From Flavobacteriia bacterium (GTDB lineage: Bacteria > Bacteroidota > Bacteroidia > Flavobacteriales_D > Crocinitomicaceae), in assembly GCA_947464135.1 (NCBI GenBank), contig CANHVK010000013.1, positions 1 through 41,291 of the forward strand: a DNA stretch of 41,291 bases, read 5' to 3'. Every line of letters starts with the position of its first letter. Position 1 is the stretch's first letter. The translations under genes were made by a program, and so were the position numbers. Shown piece by piece: positions 14,769 to 23,665 of the stretch. The notes beneath the pieces were generated by a model, which saw only the letters and a list, made by a program, of their open reading frames with translations, did no database searches and had not been told where the DNA came from.

Positions 14769-16904
14769 TTAATTTTCGATTTCGATTTCAAATTCACTAT
14801 TCAATACAAATCGACCTTCAAAAGATTTTTCAGATCCAGGCATTTCAAGTCCTTTTATTTTGGAAGTCTTTCCTGAAAGAATCAAATCAACTACTTGTTT
14901 ATCTGTTAATTTCTTATTTAGTAATCCAAATGGAATTTTAAACCCACACATACCAAAGTTCCCACAACCATAAGCAGTTTTCCCTTTTTTTATTGGTGCT
15001 TGTTTACATTTTGGACAAGTTAATTCTTCAGGATTTTCAACTTTTTTAGGCTTAGGTTCTCTTGGTTTTCGCTCCACTTTAGGCGCTGCTACTTTTTCTG
15101 GTTCTAAATTAATTACACGACGCGTATTAAAAATAACTTCATCAGTAAGTTCCCGCACCATTTGAATTAATTCCGTTTTGAATGTTTCTAATTCGTATTC
15201 TCCTTTTTCAATCAATCGTAATTTTCTTTCCCAATCACCTGTTAATTCAGCACTTTTTAATAATTCATTTTGAATTGTATCTATTAAATCTACTCCTGTT
15301 TGCGTAGGAACAATATTTTTCTTTTTACGTTCTATATATTTTCTTTTGAATAAAGTCTCTATGATATTTGCTCGGGTTGATGGTCTTCCTATACCATTAT
15401 CTTTCAATAATTCTCGCATTTCTTCATCCTCCACTTGCTTACCAGCTGTTTCCATAGCTCGTAATAAAGTTGCCTCTGTATAATATTTCGGTGGTGAAGT
15501 TTTACCATGATGAATTTTTGGTATATGTGGACCACTTTCCCCTTCAACAAATACTGGCATTACTCTTTCTTCCTCTTCTTTTTTTACATTTTCATCCCCT
15601 TGAACTTGTCGAAGGTTATCATTTTGATAAACCTCTCTCCATCCTGGCTCTAAAATTTGTTTACCTGTAGCTTTAAACTCAACTTGTCCGACTTTTCCCA
15701 ATACTGTAGTATTTGAAACTTTACATTCCGGATAGAAAACTGAAATGAATCGCTTAGCAATGAGATCATAAATATGTTCTTCAATTAATGGAAGTGTCCC
15801 TGGATTGATTCCAGTAGGAATAATCGCATGGTGATCTGTTACTTTCTTATCATCAAATACCGCTTTTGATTTTGGAATTGGTTTAGTTAATAATGGCGCT
15901 ATTAATCCTTCGTATTGTTTCATTCCTTGTAAAATACCTGGAACTTTAGGGTAAATATCTTCTGATAAGTAGGTTGTATCAACGCGAGGATAAGTGACTA
16001 ACTTTTTCTCATAAAGATTTTGGATTCCTTTCAAGGTGTCTTCGGCTGAATAAGCAAACTTCTTGTTAGCTTCTACTTGTAAAGCAGTCAAATCAAATAA
16101 TCTCGGATTCCCTTCTTTTCCTTCTTTTTGTTCAAAAGATGTAATTTCAAAAGGATGATTTTGAAGATAGCTTAAACCTTTGTCTGCTTTATCTAAAGAC
16201 TTTAGCCTATCAATAGTTGCGGAAAACTCAACTTCTCGATAAAGGGTTTTTAATTCCCAATATTCTTCCGAATTAAATACGACTATTTCTTTATGACGCG
16301 CAACAATCATTGCCAACGTAGGAGTTTGTACTCTACCGATTGATAACGTTGCTTTTCCTTGACCAAATTTTTTAGTAAACAAACGTGTAGCATTCATTCC
16401 TAACATCCAATCTCCAATAGCACGCGCGCTACCCGCAGCATACAAATTATCGTATTTTTTGGCTTCAACTAATTTTTGAAAACCCTCTTTGATCGCTTCT
16501 TCAGTTAAAGATGAAATCCAAAGTCTTTTAATGGGCGCTTTACATTTTGCCTTTAATAATACCCAACGCTGAATTAGTTCTCCCTCTTGACCAGCATCCC
16601 CACAATTTATGACTTCTTCGGCTGCTTGAACTAATCTTTCTATTGTATGAAATTGTTTTGCTACTCCTTGATTATCTATTAGTTTAATCCCAAAACTTGA
16701 TGGAACCATTGGTAGATCTTCTAAACGCCAATATTTCCATTTTTCTGTATAATCCTGAGGTTCTTTTAATGTACATAAATGACCGAAAGTCCACGTTACT
16801 TGATACCCGTTTCCCTCCATATACCCATCTTTGGCTTGATTTGCACCAATAACCTTCGCTATATCTCTCGCTACACTTGGCTTTTCAGCAATACAGACTA
16901 TCAT
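14769..16904 (-). CDS. topB: DNA topoisomerase III
   Basis: Type IA topoisomerase that cuts and passes single DNA strands, acting in decatenation and recombination intermediates. The Toprim domain has Glu7 (AEKPS) and DxE-type acidic residues Asp103 and Glu107 in GDAGQEGEL. Active-site Tyr305 is in VTYPRVDT. The C-terminus carries a four-cysteine zinc module (Cys630, Cys633, Cys647, Cys653). Residues about 427-440 (NDNLRQVQGDENV) look like an in-frame insertion encoded by a REP-like sequence. Length is 711. It starts 4 bases from the stop of the glycosyltransferase gene. Confidence 0.95.
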   Translation of the reverse strand: MIVCIAEKPSVARDIAKVIGANQAKDGYMEGNGYQVTWTFGHLCTLKEPQDYTEKWKYWRLEDLPMVPSSFGIKLIDNQGVAKQFHTIERLVQAAEEVINCGDAGQEGELIQRWVLLKAKCKAPIKRLWISSLTEEAIKEGFQKLVEAKKYDNLYAAGSARAIGDWMLGMNATRLFTKKFGQGKATLSIGRVQTPTLAMIVARHKEIVVFNSEEYWELKTLYREVEFSATIDRLKSLDKADKGLSYLQNHPFEITSFEQKEGKEGNPRLFDLTALQVEANKKFAYSAEDTLKGIQNLYEKKLVTYPRVDTTYLSEDIYPKVPGILQGMKQYEGLIAPLLTKPIPKSKAVFDDKKVTDHHAIIPTGINPGTLPLIEEHIYDLIAKRFISVFYPECKVSNTTVLGKVGQVEFKATGKQILEPGWREVYQNDNLRQVQGDENVKKEEEERVMPVFVEGESGPHIPKIHHGKTSPPKYYTEATLLRAMETAGKQVEDEEMRELLKDNGIGRPSTRANIIETLFKRKYIERKKKNIVPTQTGVDLIDTIQNELLKSAELTGDWERKLRLIEKGEYELETFKTELIQMVRELTDEVIFNTRRVINLEPEKVAAPKVERKPREPKPKKVENPEELTCPKCKQAPIKKGKTAYGCGNFGMCGFKIPFGLLNKKLTDKQVVDLILSGKTSKIKGLEMPGSEKSFEGRFVLNSEFEIEIEN
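15598..15615. repeat. REP-like element inside topB
   Basis: CCTTGAACTTGTCGAAGG closely resembles the CCTTGAGCTTGTCGAAGG element that I recall as scattered through many flavobacterial genomes. Here it lies in frame within topB and encodes the LRQVQG part of a variable loop. Its outer CCTT/AAGG bases can pair. Confidence 0.5.
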
Positions 16905-16908
16905 AGTT

Positions 16909-18171
16909 TCAATTAAGCTTTTGTAAATTAAGTTTTTTGGGAGTGCTAAATGCTAAAATCGGTATAAATAACAACACTCCATAAGTAAGCACTTTAAAAT
17001 GATCGTAATATTCATTAAAAGTCCCTAAAATCAAATGACAATTCGTTAAAAAATAAAGTATTACTATATATGTTATAAAAAAATAAAACTTAAAATTCTT
17101 TTTATTATTCCCCAATTTATCAAAGTAATGAGTCCAATAAAAAGACAAATAAACAATTGATGGGAAAAGAAAATAAAATGCATAGTGCTGTTGATGTGGA
17201 AAAATCAATGGAACCAAAATAAAAATATAACTCAATTCATACAAAGAAATAAATTTGTCTTCTTGTTTTTTGAAAAAATTGAATTTCAAAAAAAATAATG
17301 TAAAAGCTATTAAAATCAATCTAACTATTTGAATAGTAAAATGTAATTTATCGATTGAAACATTAACAATATTTCTTTTTATTGGTAGCGCATAGAAATC
17401 ACCACTATTCTCGACTAAAAGTATTGATAATAAAGTAGTCAAAGAATGAAAGCTTCTTTCAGCTGTGTCTAAAATGTGAATTGAGTTATTTGGATTAAGT
17501 GAAATCCATCTTTCATTCAATAAGAATAAAACATGATCTAAATCCATAAATATAATCGGTGTAAATTGTAAAAATAAAATTAGAATTACAATCAATAAAG
17601 ACTCCTTAAAATAAGATCTATATAGCAAGTAAGGGATTAATACAATTGGTAAAATTTTAATTGAAATACCTATTGCAATTAATAAACTTCCTAAATATAT
17701 TTTCCTTTTTTGAATTAACTCAATCCCCTTTAAACTTAAAAACAAAATTGATATAGTCATTTGACATAGATGTAGATTGTCTCTTAAAAATCGTAAGATA
17801 AAAAGCCAACATACTACTTTAAAAATGAAAAAACTTTTTTTACTTAAAAATTCAATAGGTACCCACCGACAAAGCAACTGCCATGTTTTATAAAACAAAA
17901 AAATATTAAAGGAAATCCATATAAATTTCGCAAAATAAAGCGGCAAAAAACTTAAAGGATAAATAAGTATTGCAAAAAATAAGTCGTAATAATAATGAAA
18001 TGATATATTATAAAATTCAGTATAAATATTTTTTCCTTTAAACAAATCTTTTGAAGCATCAAGAAAAATTTTAAAATCTCCTCCTCCTTTAGATTCTATA
18101 AGTGTGAAAATGAAAAGAAACAAATAAAAAATAAGAGATTTATAATTAATTTTATGCATAATCGATATCAT
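16909..18171 (-). CDS. Multi-spanning GT87/DUF2029-like glycosyltransferase
   Basis: A 420-residue integral membrane protein with about 9-11 hydrophobic helices. The early sequence GGGDFKIFLDASKDLFKGKNIYTE is typical of polyprenol-phosphate-mannose-dependent (GT87, DUF2029) transferases, which have an acidic residue in the first extracytoplasmic loop. It would add a sugar from a lipid carrier outside the membrane. A second ATG at codon 5 is an alternative start. Very lysine-, isoleucine- and phenylalanine-rich composition reflects strong A/T bias. It heads the minus-strand operon with topB and is divergent from another membrane glycosyltransferase gene. Confidence 0.75.
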   Translation of the reverse strand: MISIMHKINYKSLIFYLFLFIFTLIESKGGGDFKIFLDASKDLFKGKNIYTEFYNISFHYYYDLFFAILIYPLSFLPLYFAKFIWISFNIFLFYKTWQLLCRWVPIEFLSKKSFFIFKVVCWLFILRFLRDNLHLCQMTISILFLSLKGIELIQKRKIYLGSLLIAIGISIKILPIVLIPYLLYRSYFKESLLIVILILFLQFTPIIFMDLDHVLFLLNERWISLNPNNSIHILDTAERSFHSLTTLLSILLVENSGDFYALPIKRNIVNVSIDKLHFTIQIVRLILIAFTLFFLKFNFFKKQEDKFISLYELSYIFILVPLIFPHQQHYAFYFLFPSIVYLSFYWTHYFDKLGNNKKNFKFYFFITYIVILYFLTNCHLILGTFNEYYDHFKVLTYGVLLFIPILAFSTPKKLNLQKLN

Positions 18172-18226
18172 CTAAATAATAGAAATATTTTTGTTAAATT
18201 CTTTAAACTTTGAAATTAACAAATTT

Positions 18227-19660
18227 ATGTCTTTCAAAAATTTATACATTAAAAATAAACTCTATTTTATTTCAATTTTAACTATTTGTATTTGCTCTAT
18301 TTTTTCAATAGGATTTTTTCATCCCGATGAACATTACCAAATTTTAGAGTTTGCAAATTATAAGTTAGGCAATATTGATGAAAGTCAATTACCATGGGAA
18401 TTTCAAGAAAAAATAAGACCTACCTTACAACCAGTTTTTGCATTAATATCAATTAAGTTTCTCAATAGTTTATCTATTTTTTCTCCCTTCGCTATTACAT
18501 TCATATTTAGACTAATTTCTTCCACATTATCATGCTATACTCTTTATAGATTATATACCTATTTTAAGAATGAATTTAAATCCGAAATTATTTTGATGTG
18601 GTTCAACTACTTTTCATTTTTCTCTTGGTTTTTATTATTTATTGGTGTACGATTTTCTTCTGAAAATTGGTCGGGATGTATTTTAATAATTGGAATCTTA
18701 AATTATTTATCATCTGAAAATAAAACGATTAAAACATATTTATTACTCGGTATATTTTTTGGAATCGCTTTTCAACTTAGGTTCCAATCTGCATTTTTTA
18801 TAGTTGGATTTCTATTTTGGCTTCTTTTGATAAACAAATCAGCAATTAAATCCCTGGTCTATTTAAGCTTGGCTTTTATCACTATTTTTTCAATAGGTAT
18901 ACTATTAGATTCATGGTTTTATCAATCTTATACACTTTCTCCCTTTAATTATTTTTACCAAAATATTGTTTTAAACAAAGCAGCAAATTTCGGTACCGAA
19001 CCATGGTGGTATTATTTCAAAAGTGCTTTCGAAAAAGGAATACCTCCTCTAAGTATCTTATTTATTTTAGCAACAATTTATTTCTGTATTAAAAATCCAC
19101 GAAATGCAATCACTTGGTCTATCCTTCCTTTCATAATGATACATTTCTTCATAGGACACAAAGAACTTCGGTTTTTATTCCCTGTTTTTTATTTTTTACC
19201 TTATATTCTTATAAAATCACTTGATATGTATATCACCAAAAAACAATGGATAATCACTAATAAAAGCAACATTTATAACTCAATGAAATTTATAATTATT
19301 TTAAACTTAATTATTTATTGTGTGGTAATTTTTAGACCGATGACTACGAAAGTTTATTTATATCAATTTCTTTACACTAATTGTAAGCAAGCTTCTACTA
19401 TTTATTTTACAGACAATAATCCGTTTGAAGAGATTTCTTTTTACAAACGAAAAAATTTAACATTGAAAAAACTAGAAACAAAAATAGAAAACAACTTAAC
19501 CAATGAATATCGAAAGGAATATATAATTACAATCCCCGAAAAAAAACATTTATTTAAAAATAAAACACTGATATACCAAACTTATCCTAATTGGCTTAAA
19601 AATTTCAATATTGGAAATTGGATGGGGAAAAGCGAACAATATTTGATTTATGAAATTTAA
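18227..19660 (+). CDS. Multi-spanning GT22-like (PIG-B/ALG9-type) mannosyltransferase
   Basis: Integral membrane protein of 477 residues if started at ATG 18227. An in-frame TTG at 18191 would add 12 residues, but ATG directly before SFKNLYIK is preferred. After the first helix comes FFHPDEHYQILEFA, whose HPDE motif marks the dolichol/polyprenol-phosphate-mannose-dependent GT22 family. The following RPTLQPVF and FQLRFQSAF loops also fit. About ten hydrophobic segments are visible, with a soluble C-terminal tail. It is divergent from the GT87-like gene, so the pair may act in the same glycan pathway. Its stop is 12 bases from that of DHFR. Confidence 0.75.
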   Translation: MSFKNLYIKNKLYFISILTICICSIFSIGFFHPDEHYQILEFANYKLGNIDESQLPWEFQEKIRPTLQPVFALISIKFLNSLSIFSPFAITFIFRLISSTLSCYTLYRLYTYFKNEFKSEIILMWFNYFSFFSWFLLFIGVRFSSENWSGCILIIGILNYLSSENKTIKTYLLLGIFFGIAFQLRFQSAFFIVGFLFWLLLINKSAIKSLVYLSLAFITIFSIGILLDSWFYQSYTLSPFNYFYQNIVLNKAANFGTEPWWYYFKSAFEKGIPPLSILFILATIYFCIKNPRNAITWSILPFIMIHFFIGHKELRFLFPVFYFLPYILIKSLDMYITKKQWIITNKSNIYNSMKFIIILNLIIYCVVIFRPMTTKVYLYQFLYTNCKQASTIYFTDNNPFEEISFYKRKNLTLKKLETKIENNLTNEYRKEYIITIPEKKHLFKNKTLIYQTYPNWLKNFNIGNWMGKSEQYLIYEI

Positions 19661-19672
19661 TTTACAAATAGT

Positions 19673-20179
19673 TTATCTTTTCGAATATTTAAATATTTGA
19701 AATGAATGTACATTTTTTTCATCTGCATGGTATTGTAGCACAGATTCTTTTTTCCATTTCGTCTCATCAAAAATTGGGAAAAAAGTATCTGGTTTATATG
19801 CATAATCAATCTCAGTAATAAACATTTCTTCTAACTTCGGATGATTAATTGCTTCATTATAAATCTGTCCACCACCAATGATAAAAACGGTACGTTCATT
19901 TTCATCTGCATAATGAATTAAACATTCATCAACAGAAGTAAATACCTTACATTCTCCTGCATCAAAGTTTGAATTTCTACTTAAAATAACATTTTCTCTG
20001 TTAGGAAGTGGTCTGTATTTTAAAGGTATAGAATCGTAATTTTTCCTTCCCATTACTACAATATGACCTTTTGTAGTTTCTGTAAAAAAACGCATTTCAG
20101 CGGGTAAATGCCACATCAAATCATTGTCTTTACCGATACCTCGGTTTTTATCCATTGCTACAATTAGAGAAAGCTTCAT
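19673..20179 (-). CDS. folA: Dihydrofolate reductase
   Basis: NADPH-dependent reductase that regenerates tetrahydrofolate, needed after the thymidylate synthase reaction encoded just upstream. The N-terminus MKLSLIVAMDKNRGIGKDN and MWHLPAEMRFF contain the catalytic acidic residue (Glu28, at the E. coli Asp27 position). NADPH-binding motifs MGRKNYDSIP and FIIGGGQIY follow. Length (168) is typical. A 95-base gap with a hairpin lies between thyA and folA. Confidence 0.96.
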   Translation of the reverse strand: MKLSLIVAMDKNRGIGKDNDLMWHLPAEMRFFTETTKGHIVVMGRKNYDSIPLKYRPLPNRENVILSRNSNFDAGECKVFTSVDECLIHYADENERTVFIIGGGQIYNEAINHPKLEEMFITEIDYAYKPDTFFPIFDETKWKKESVLQYHADEKNVHSFQIFKYSKR

Positions 20180-20217
20180 ATTAATTTAAGAAAAGACTAT
20201 TAGATAAAAGATTGAAA

Positions 20218-20269
20218 GACAGATCAACAAAATAATTATTTAAACAATATGTTCTTTTGTTTATCTGTC
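20218..20269. terminator. Inverted repeat between thyA and folA
   Basis: Arms 20218-20232 and 20255-20269 pair over 15 positions with one mismatch and a 22-base A/T-rich loop. It begins 6 bases after the thyA stop on the minus strand, with T-containing sequence behind it. It may act as a weak terminator or attenuator limiting read-through into folA. Confidence 0.45.
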
Positions 20270-20274
20270 ATTTT

Positions 20275-21069
20275 CTATACCGCTACATCTCCTTTGATAT
20301 GTGGATGTGGGTCGTAATTTAGCAATTCAAAATCTTCCAATTTAAAAGAAAAAATGTCTTTTATTTCAGGATTTATTTTCATTGTTGGTAAAGGTCTAAA
20401 ATCACGTGTTAATTGCAATTTAACTTGATCAAGGTGATTATTATATAGATGTACATCTCCAAATGTATGGACAAAATCACCCAATTTTAAATCACAAACT
20501 TGAGCAATCATCATTGTCAATAAAGCATAAGAAGCAATATTAAAAGGAACTCCTAAAAATGTATCTGCACTGCGCTGATATAATTGACAACTCAATTTTC
20601 CTTCCGAAACATAAAATTGGAACAAAGAATGGCAAGGAGGCAAAGCCATTGTGTCAACATCTGCAACATTCCAGGCAGAAACAATTAATCTTCTTGAGTC
20701 AGGATTTTGTTTAATTTGGTCTATTAATTTTTTGATTTGATCTATTGTACCTCCGTTTCCGTCAGGCCAACATCTCCATTGACGACCATAAACTGGACCT
20801 AATTCACCTTCATCATCAGCCCATTCATCCCAAATGGAAACATTATTATCTTTTAGATATTTAATATTTGTTTCTCCTCTTAAAAACCATAATAACTCAA
20901 CAATGATAGAACGTAAATGTACTTTTTTAGTTGTTAACAGAGGAAACCCTTCATTCAAATCAAAGCGCATCTGATAACCAAAAGTGGAAATTGTTCCGGT
21001 TCCGGTTCTATCTCCTTTTTGTGTACCGTTTTCTAAAATATGATTTAATAAATCGTGATATTGTTTCAT
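20275..21069 (-). CDS. thyA: Thymidylate synthase
   Basis: Methylates dUMP to dTMP with methylene-tetrahydrofolate. The 264-residue length and the position of the nucleophile Cys146 in [12 protein letters not shown] match E. coli ThyA exactly. RTGTGT near residue 21, [19 protein letters not shown] and the dUMP-binding LLTMMIAQV and [12 protein letters not shown] motifs are all present. folA downstream completes the cycle. The gene starts 14 bases after the stop of the upstream BFN gene, suggesting one operon. Confidence 0.97.
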   Translation of the reverse strand: MKQYHDLLNHILENGTQKGDRTGTGTISTFGYQMRFDLNEGFPLLTTKKVHLRSIIVELLWFLRGETNIKYLKDNNVSIWDEWADDEGELGPVYGRQWRCWPDGNGGTIDQIKKLIDQIKQNPDSRRLIVSAWNVADVDTMALPPCHSLFQFYVSEGKLSCQLYQRSADTFLGVPFNIASYALLTMMIAQVCDLKLGDFVHTFGDVHLYNNHLDQVKLQLTRDFRPLPTMKINPEIKDIFSFKLEDFELLNYDPHPHIKGDVAV

Positions 21070-21083
21070 TAGATGAACAAATT

Positions 21084-21674
21084 TTAAGATTCAGATCGTT
21101 TATTTATCTCATCACGAATTTTTGAAGCTAATTCGTAATCTTCATTTTCAATAGCTTGTGTTAAATGCTCTTCTAATTGATCTAAATTCATTGTAGCCAT
21201 TCCTGATTTTTGTTCTACTATCGTGTTTTCTTGTTCTGGAGCATCAGCAGTTAATTCATTATTTTCATCCAATAGAATCCCCGCACTTGCAAGAATATTT
21301 TCATAAGTAAAAATTGGACATTTAAATCTTACTGCCAGAGCAATTGCATCAGAAGTTCGGGCATCTATTTCACTAAATTTACCATCTTTAGAACAAACAA
21401 TTTTAGCAAAAAAGACTCCTTCAACTAAATTATAAATTATAACTTCTTCTACACCTATTTGAAAAGATTGAGCGAAAGTTTTAAATAAATCATGAGTAAG
21501 AGGTCTAGTTGGAGTCATTTTCTCCAATTCAATAGCTATCGCCTGAGCCTCGTATCCTCCAATAATTATTGGTAAACTTCTTTTACCTCCTGCTTCACCT
21601 AAAACCAAAGCGTAAGCACCAGATTGAGTTTGACTGTATGAAAGACCAACAATATCAAGTTTAATTTTAACCAT
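21084..21674 (-). CDS. Bifunctional nuclease (BFN/DUF151) family protein with UVR domain
   Basis: A 196-residue protein. The first part (about 1-135) is the DUF151/BFN domain, with [24 protein letters not shown] and [14 protein letters not shown], a family with reported nuclease activity in some members. A C-terminal UvrB/UvrC-type helical motif follows (about 158-193; [20 protein letters not shown]). This two-domain form is common in Bacteroidota next to nucleotide or folate genes. Its exact role is unknown. A hairpin separates it from the preceding etf genes, so it probably starts the BFN-thyA-folA unit. Confidence 0.85.
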   Translation of the reverse strand: MVKIKLDIVGLSYSQTQSGAYALVLGEAGGKRSLPIIIGGYEAQAIAIELEKMTPTRPLTHDLFKTFAQSFQIGVEEVIIYNLVEGVFFAKIVCSKDGKFSEIDARTSDAIALAVRFKCPIFTYENILASAGILLDENNELTADAPEQENTIVEQKSGMATMNLDQLEEHLTQAIENEDYELASKIRDEINKRSES

Positions 21675-21690
21675 AAAAACTTTAAATAAA

Positions 21691-21709
21691 GTGAGGGATG
21701 TACCCTCAC
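21691..21709 (-). terminator. Terminator hairpin after etfA
   Basis: GTGAGGG (21691-21697) and CCCTCAC (21703-21709) form a perfect 7-bp stem with a 5-base loop. On the minus strand it is followed by TTTATTT. It lies 19 bases behind the etfA stop and before the BFN gene start. Confidence 0.7.
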
Positions 21710-21728
21710 CGGTATTTATTATGAACGA

Positions 21729-22670
21729 TTAGTTCGCGTTTTTGAACTTTTTAATTGCTTCAGTAAGTTTAGGAAGTACATCAAAAGCATCCCCCACTAT
21801 TCCATAATCAGCCGCTTTAAAGAAAGGAGCTTCAGGATCTGAATTAATAACTACAATCACTTTTGAACCATTGACACCTGCAAGATGTTGAATTGCACCC
21901 GAAATTCCAGCTGCAATGTACAAATTAGGTCGAATAGCTACACCTGTTTGTCCAACGTGTTCGTGATGTGGTCTCCAACCAATATCAGCAACAGGTCGTG
22001 AACAAGCTGTAGCAGCGCCTAAAGCACTAGCCAAATCTTCAACTATCCCCCAATTTTCAGGACCTTTTAATCCTCTCCCTGCAGATACAACAAGTTCTGC
22101 CTCTGGTAATGGAATGTTTCCTTCTGGTTTTTTAGTACTTACTACTTTAATTGATGATTCTCCTGTATTACCATTGAAAGTTTCAACGACAGCTGAACCT
22201 CCAATATTCTCAGGTTGTATGGAATTTGGTAATAATGAAATAATCTTAACAGTTGTTTTAACAGAAACCGTTGCAAATGCTTTTCCCGAAAAAACATTTA
22301 CCTTACAAGTAAATCCATTTGCAGTTTCTGGTAATGCAATAGCACCAGATACTAAACCTGCTTTTAATCGAACTGATAATCTAGGAGCTACTGCTTTTGC
22401 TACCAAATCATGAGAAAAAACTATAACTTCTGCACCTGTTGATTCAACTGCACTTGCGACTAAACGAGTAATTTGTTGTTCATCCGCATTTGCTAAGGAA
22501 GAATCAACCAAAACTTTCGTAGCTCCGTATGCACCTAACAATTCAGCACCAGTAGAATCTCCATAAGTTATAACAACTACTTCCCCTCCTAATTTTTTAG
22601 CGTAAGTCACTGCTTCAAAAGAAGCCTTAGCTGAAAAATGATTATTATTAATATATACTAAAGTTTTCAT
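21729..22670 (-). CDS. etfA: Electron transfer flavoprotein, alpha subunit
   Basis: FAD-binding subunit of ETF, which carries electrons from acyl-CoA dehydrogenases to the respiratory chain. The C-terminal FAD domain is clear: SAGRGLKGPENWGI, the SRPVADIGWRPHHEHVGQTG stretch, IAAGISGAIQH and INSDPEAPFF with ADYGIVGD. The N-terminal half is the ETF alpha/beta fold. Length (313) is typical. It follows etfB after 20 bases on the same strand, forming the heterodimer operon. Confidence 0.96.
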   Translation of the reverse strand: MKTLVYINNNHFSAKASFEAVTYAKKLGGEVVVITYGDSTGAELLGAYGATKVLVDSSLANADEQQITRLVASAVESTGAEVIVFSHDLVAKAVAPRLSVRLKAGLVSGAIALPETANGFTCKVNVFSGKAFATVSVKTTVKIISLLPNSIQPENIGGSAVVETFNGNTGESSIKVVSTKKPEGNIPLPEAELVVSAGRGLKGPENWGIVEDLASALGAATACSRPVADIGWRPHHEHVGQTGVAIRPNLYIAAGISGAIQHLAGVNGSKVIVVINSDPEAPFFKAADYGIVGDAFDVLPKLTEAIKKFKNAN

Positions 22671-22690
22671 ATCTTTTTTAAATCAACTAA

Positions 22691-23431
22691 TTAGATAACT
22701 TTTGCTTCGTTATGTAACAACTCAACTAATGATTCCATATTCATTGGATCAATCATTGTACATGCTTTTTTAGCATCCGGTAAAGAATATGCTTCAAACT
22801 GAGTAAAAAGATCTAATGATTCTGGGGCAATAACTTCTAACGGTTTAGTTCTAGCAGCCATGATACCTCTCATGTTAGGAATTCGTTGTTCTGCCATTCC
22901 TTTTGCACAACTAACTACAACTGGAGTAGCTACTTCTACAACTTGTACCCCTCCAACAATCTCTTGCTCTAATGTAAGTACATTACCTGCAACATCTAAT
23001 TTAGAAGCTAATGAAACATAAGGTAATTCCAAGTGTTCTGCAATCATACCACCAACTTGAGAACCATTATAGTTAATTGTTTCTTTACCGGTCAAAATCA
23101 AATCGAAATTGTTTTTCTTTGCATAAGTTGCTATTTGAGAAGCCACATAAAATGCATCTATTGGTTCAGCATCAATACGTACTGCATTATCTGCACCAAT
23201 TGCTAAGGCTTTTCGAATAATTGCCTCATCTCCTGTGTTTCCAACTGTTATAATTGTTACATTTCCTCCTAATGATTCTTTGATCTCTAAGGCTCTTACT
23301 AAAGAATACCATTCATCATAGGGATTAACAATGTACTGAACTCCATTTTCATCAAATTTTGTGTTACCATCTGTAAACGCAATTTTAGACGTTGTGTCAG
23401 GAGATTTACTAATACAAACTAATATATTCAT
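22691..23431 (-). CDS. etfB: Electron transfer flavoprotein, beta subunit
   Basis: AMP-binding beta subunit of ETF (246 residues). Motifs include MNILVCISKSPDT, VNPYDEWYSLVRALEIKE, the DLILTGKETINYNGSQVG signature and LPYVSLASKLD. It is the first gene of the etfB-etfA pair. A -7-like box lies just upstream in the divergent region shared with pdhB. Confidence 0.96.
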   Translation of the reverse strand: MNILVCISKSPDTTSKIAFTDGNTKFDENGVQYIVNPYDEWYSLVRALEIKESLGGNVTIITVGNTGDEAIIRKALAIGADNAVRIDAEPIDAFYVASQIATYAKKNNFDLILTGKETINYNGSQVGGMIAEHLELPYVSLASKLDVAGNVLTLEQEIVGGVQVVEVATPVVVSCAKGMAEQRIPNMRGIMAARTKPLEVIAPESLDLFTQFEAYSLPDAKKACTMIDPMNMESLVELLHNEAKVI

Positions 23432-23456
23432 AATAAAAAATTATTCGTAAACTATG

Positions 23457-23464
23457 CAAAATTA
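23457..23464 (-). promoter_or_regulatory. Putative -7 box for etfBA
   Basis: On the minus strand the sequence reads TAATTTTG, a match to TAnnTTTG, 26 bases upstream of the etfB ATG. No clear -33 element is seen. Confidence 0.4.
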
Positions 23465-23590
23465 AGAAGAAAAGTCGATGCTACATTGCTTATTTGAAAT
23501 TAAAATTTAATCTATCTACTTAGAATTTCAACATTAATAAAAAAACATCAAAAAGTATAATATCAATTATCTTTTTACAACTTATATTGT

Positions 23591-23598
23591 TAATTTTG
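23591..23598 (+). promoter_or_regulatory. Putative -7 box for pdhB
   Basis: TAATTTTG matches TAnnTTTG and lies 67 bases before the pdhB ATG. A TTTTTAC stretch about 19 bases upstream could be a weak -33 element. Confidence 0.4.
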
Positions 23599-23665
23599 TA
23601 GGCTGAAATGTAGTGATATACTACAATTTCTAACCAATTTAGATTAAACATTTTAACAACATATT

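Noticed and set aside
22114-22413. Plus-strand open frame of 99 codons opposite etfA
   Set aside because: etfA is certain from its FAD-binding motifs; the opposite frame is a shadow.
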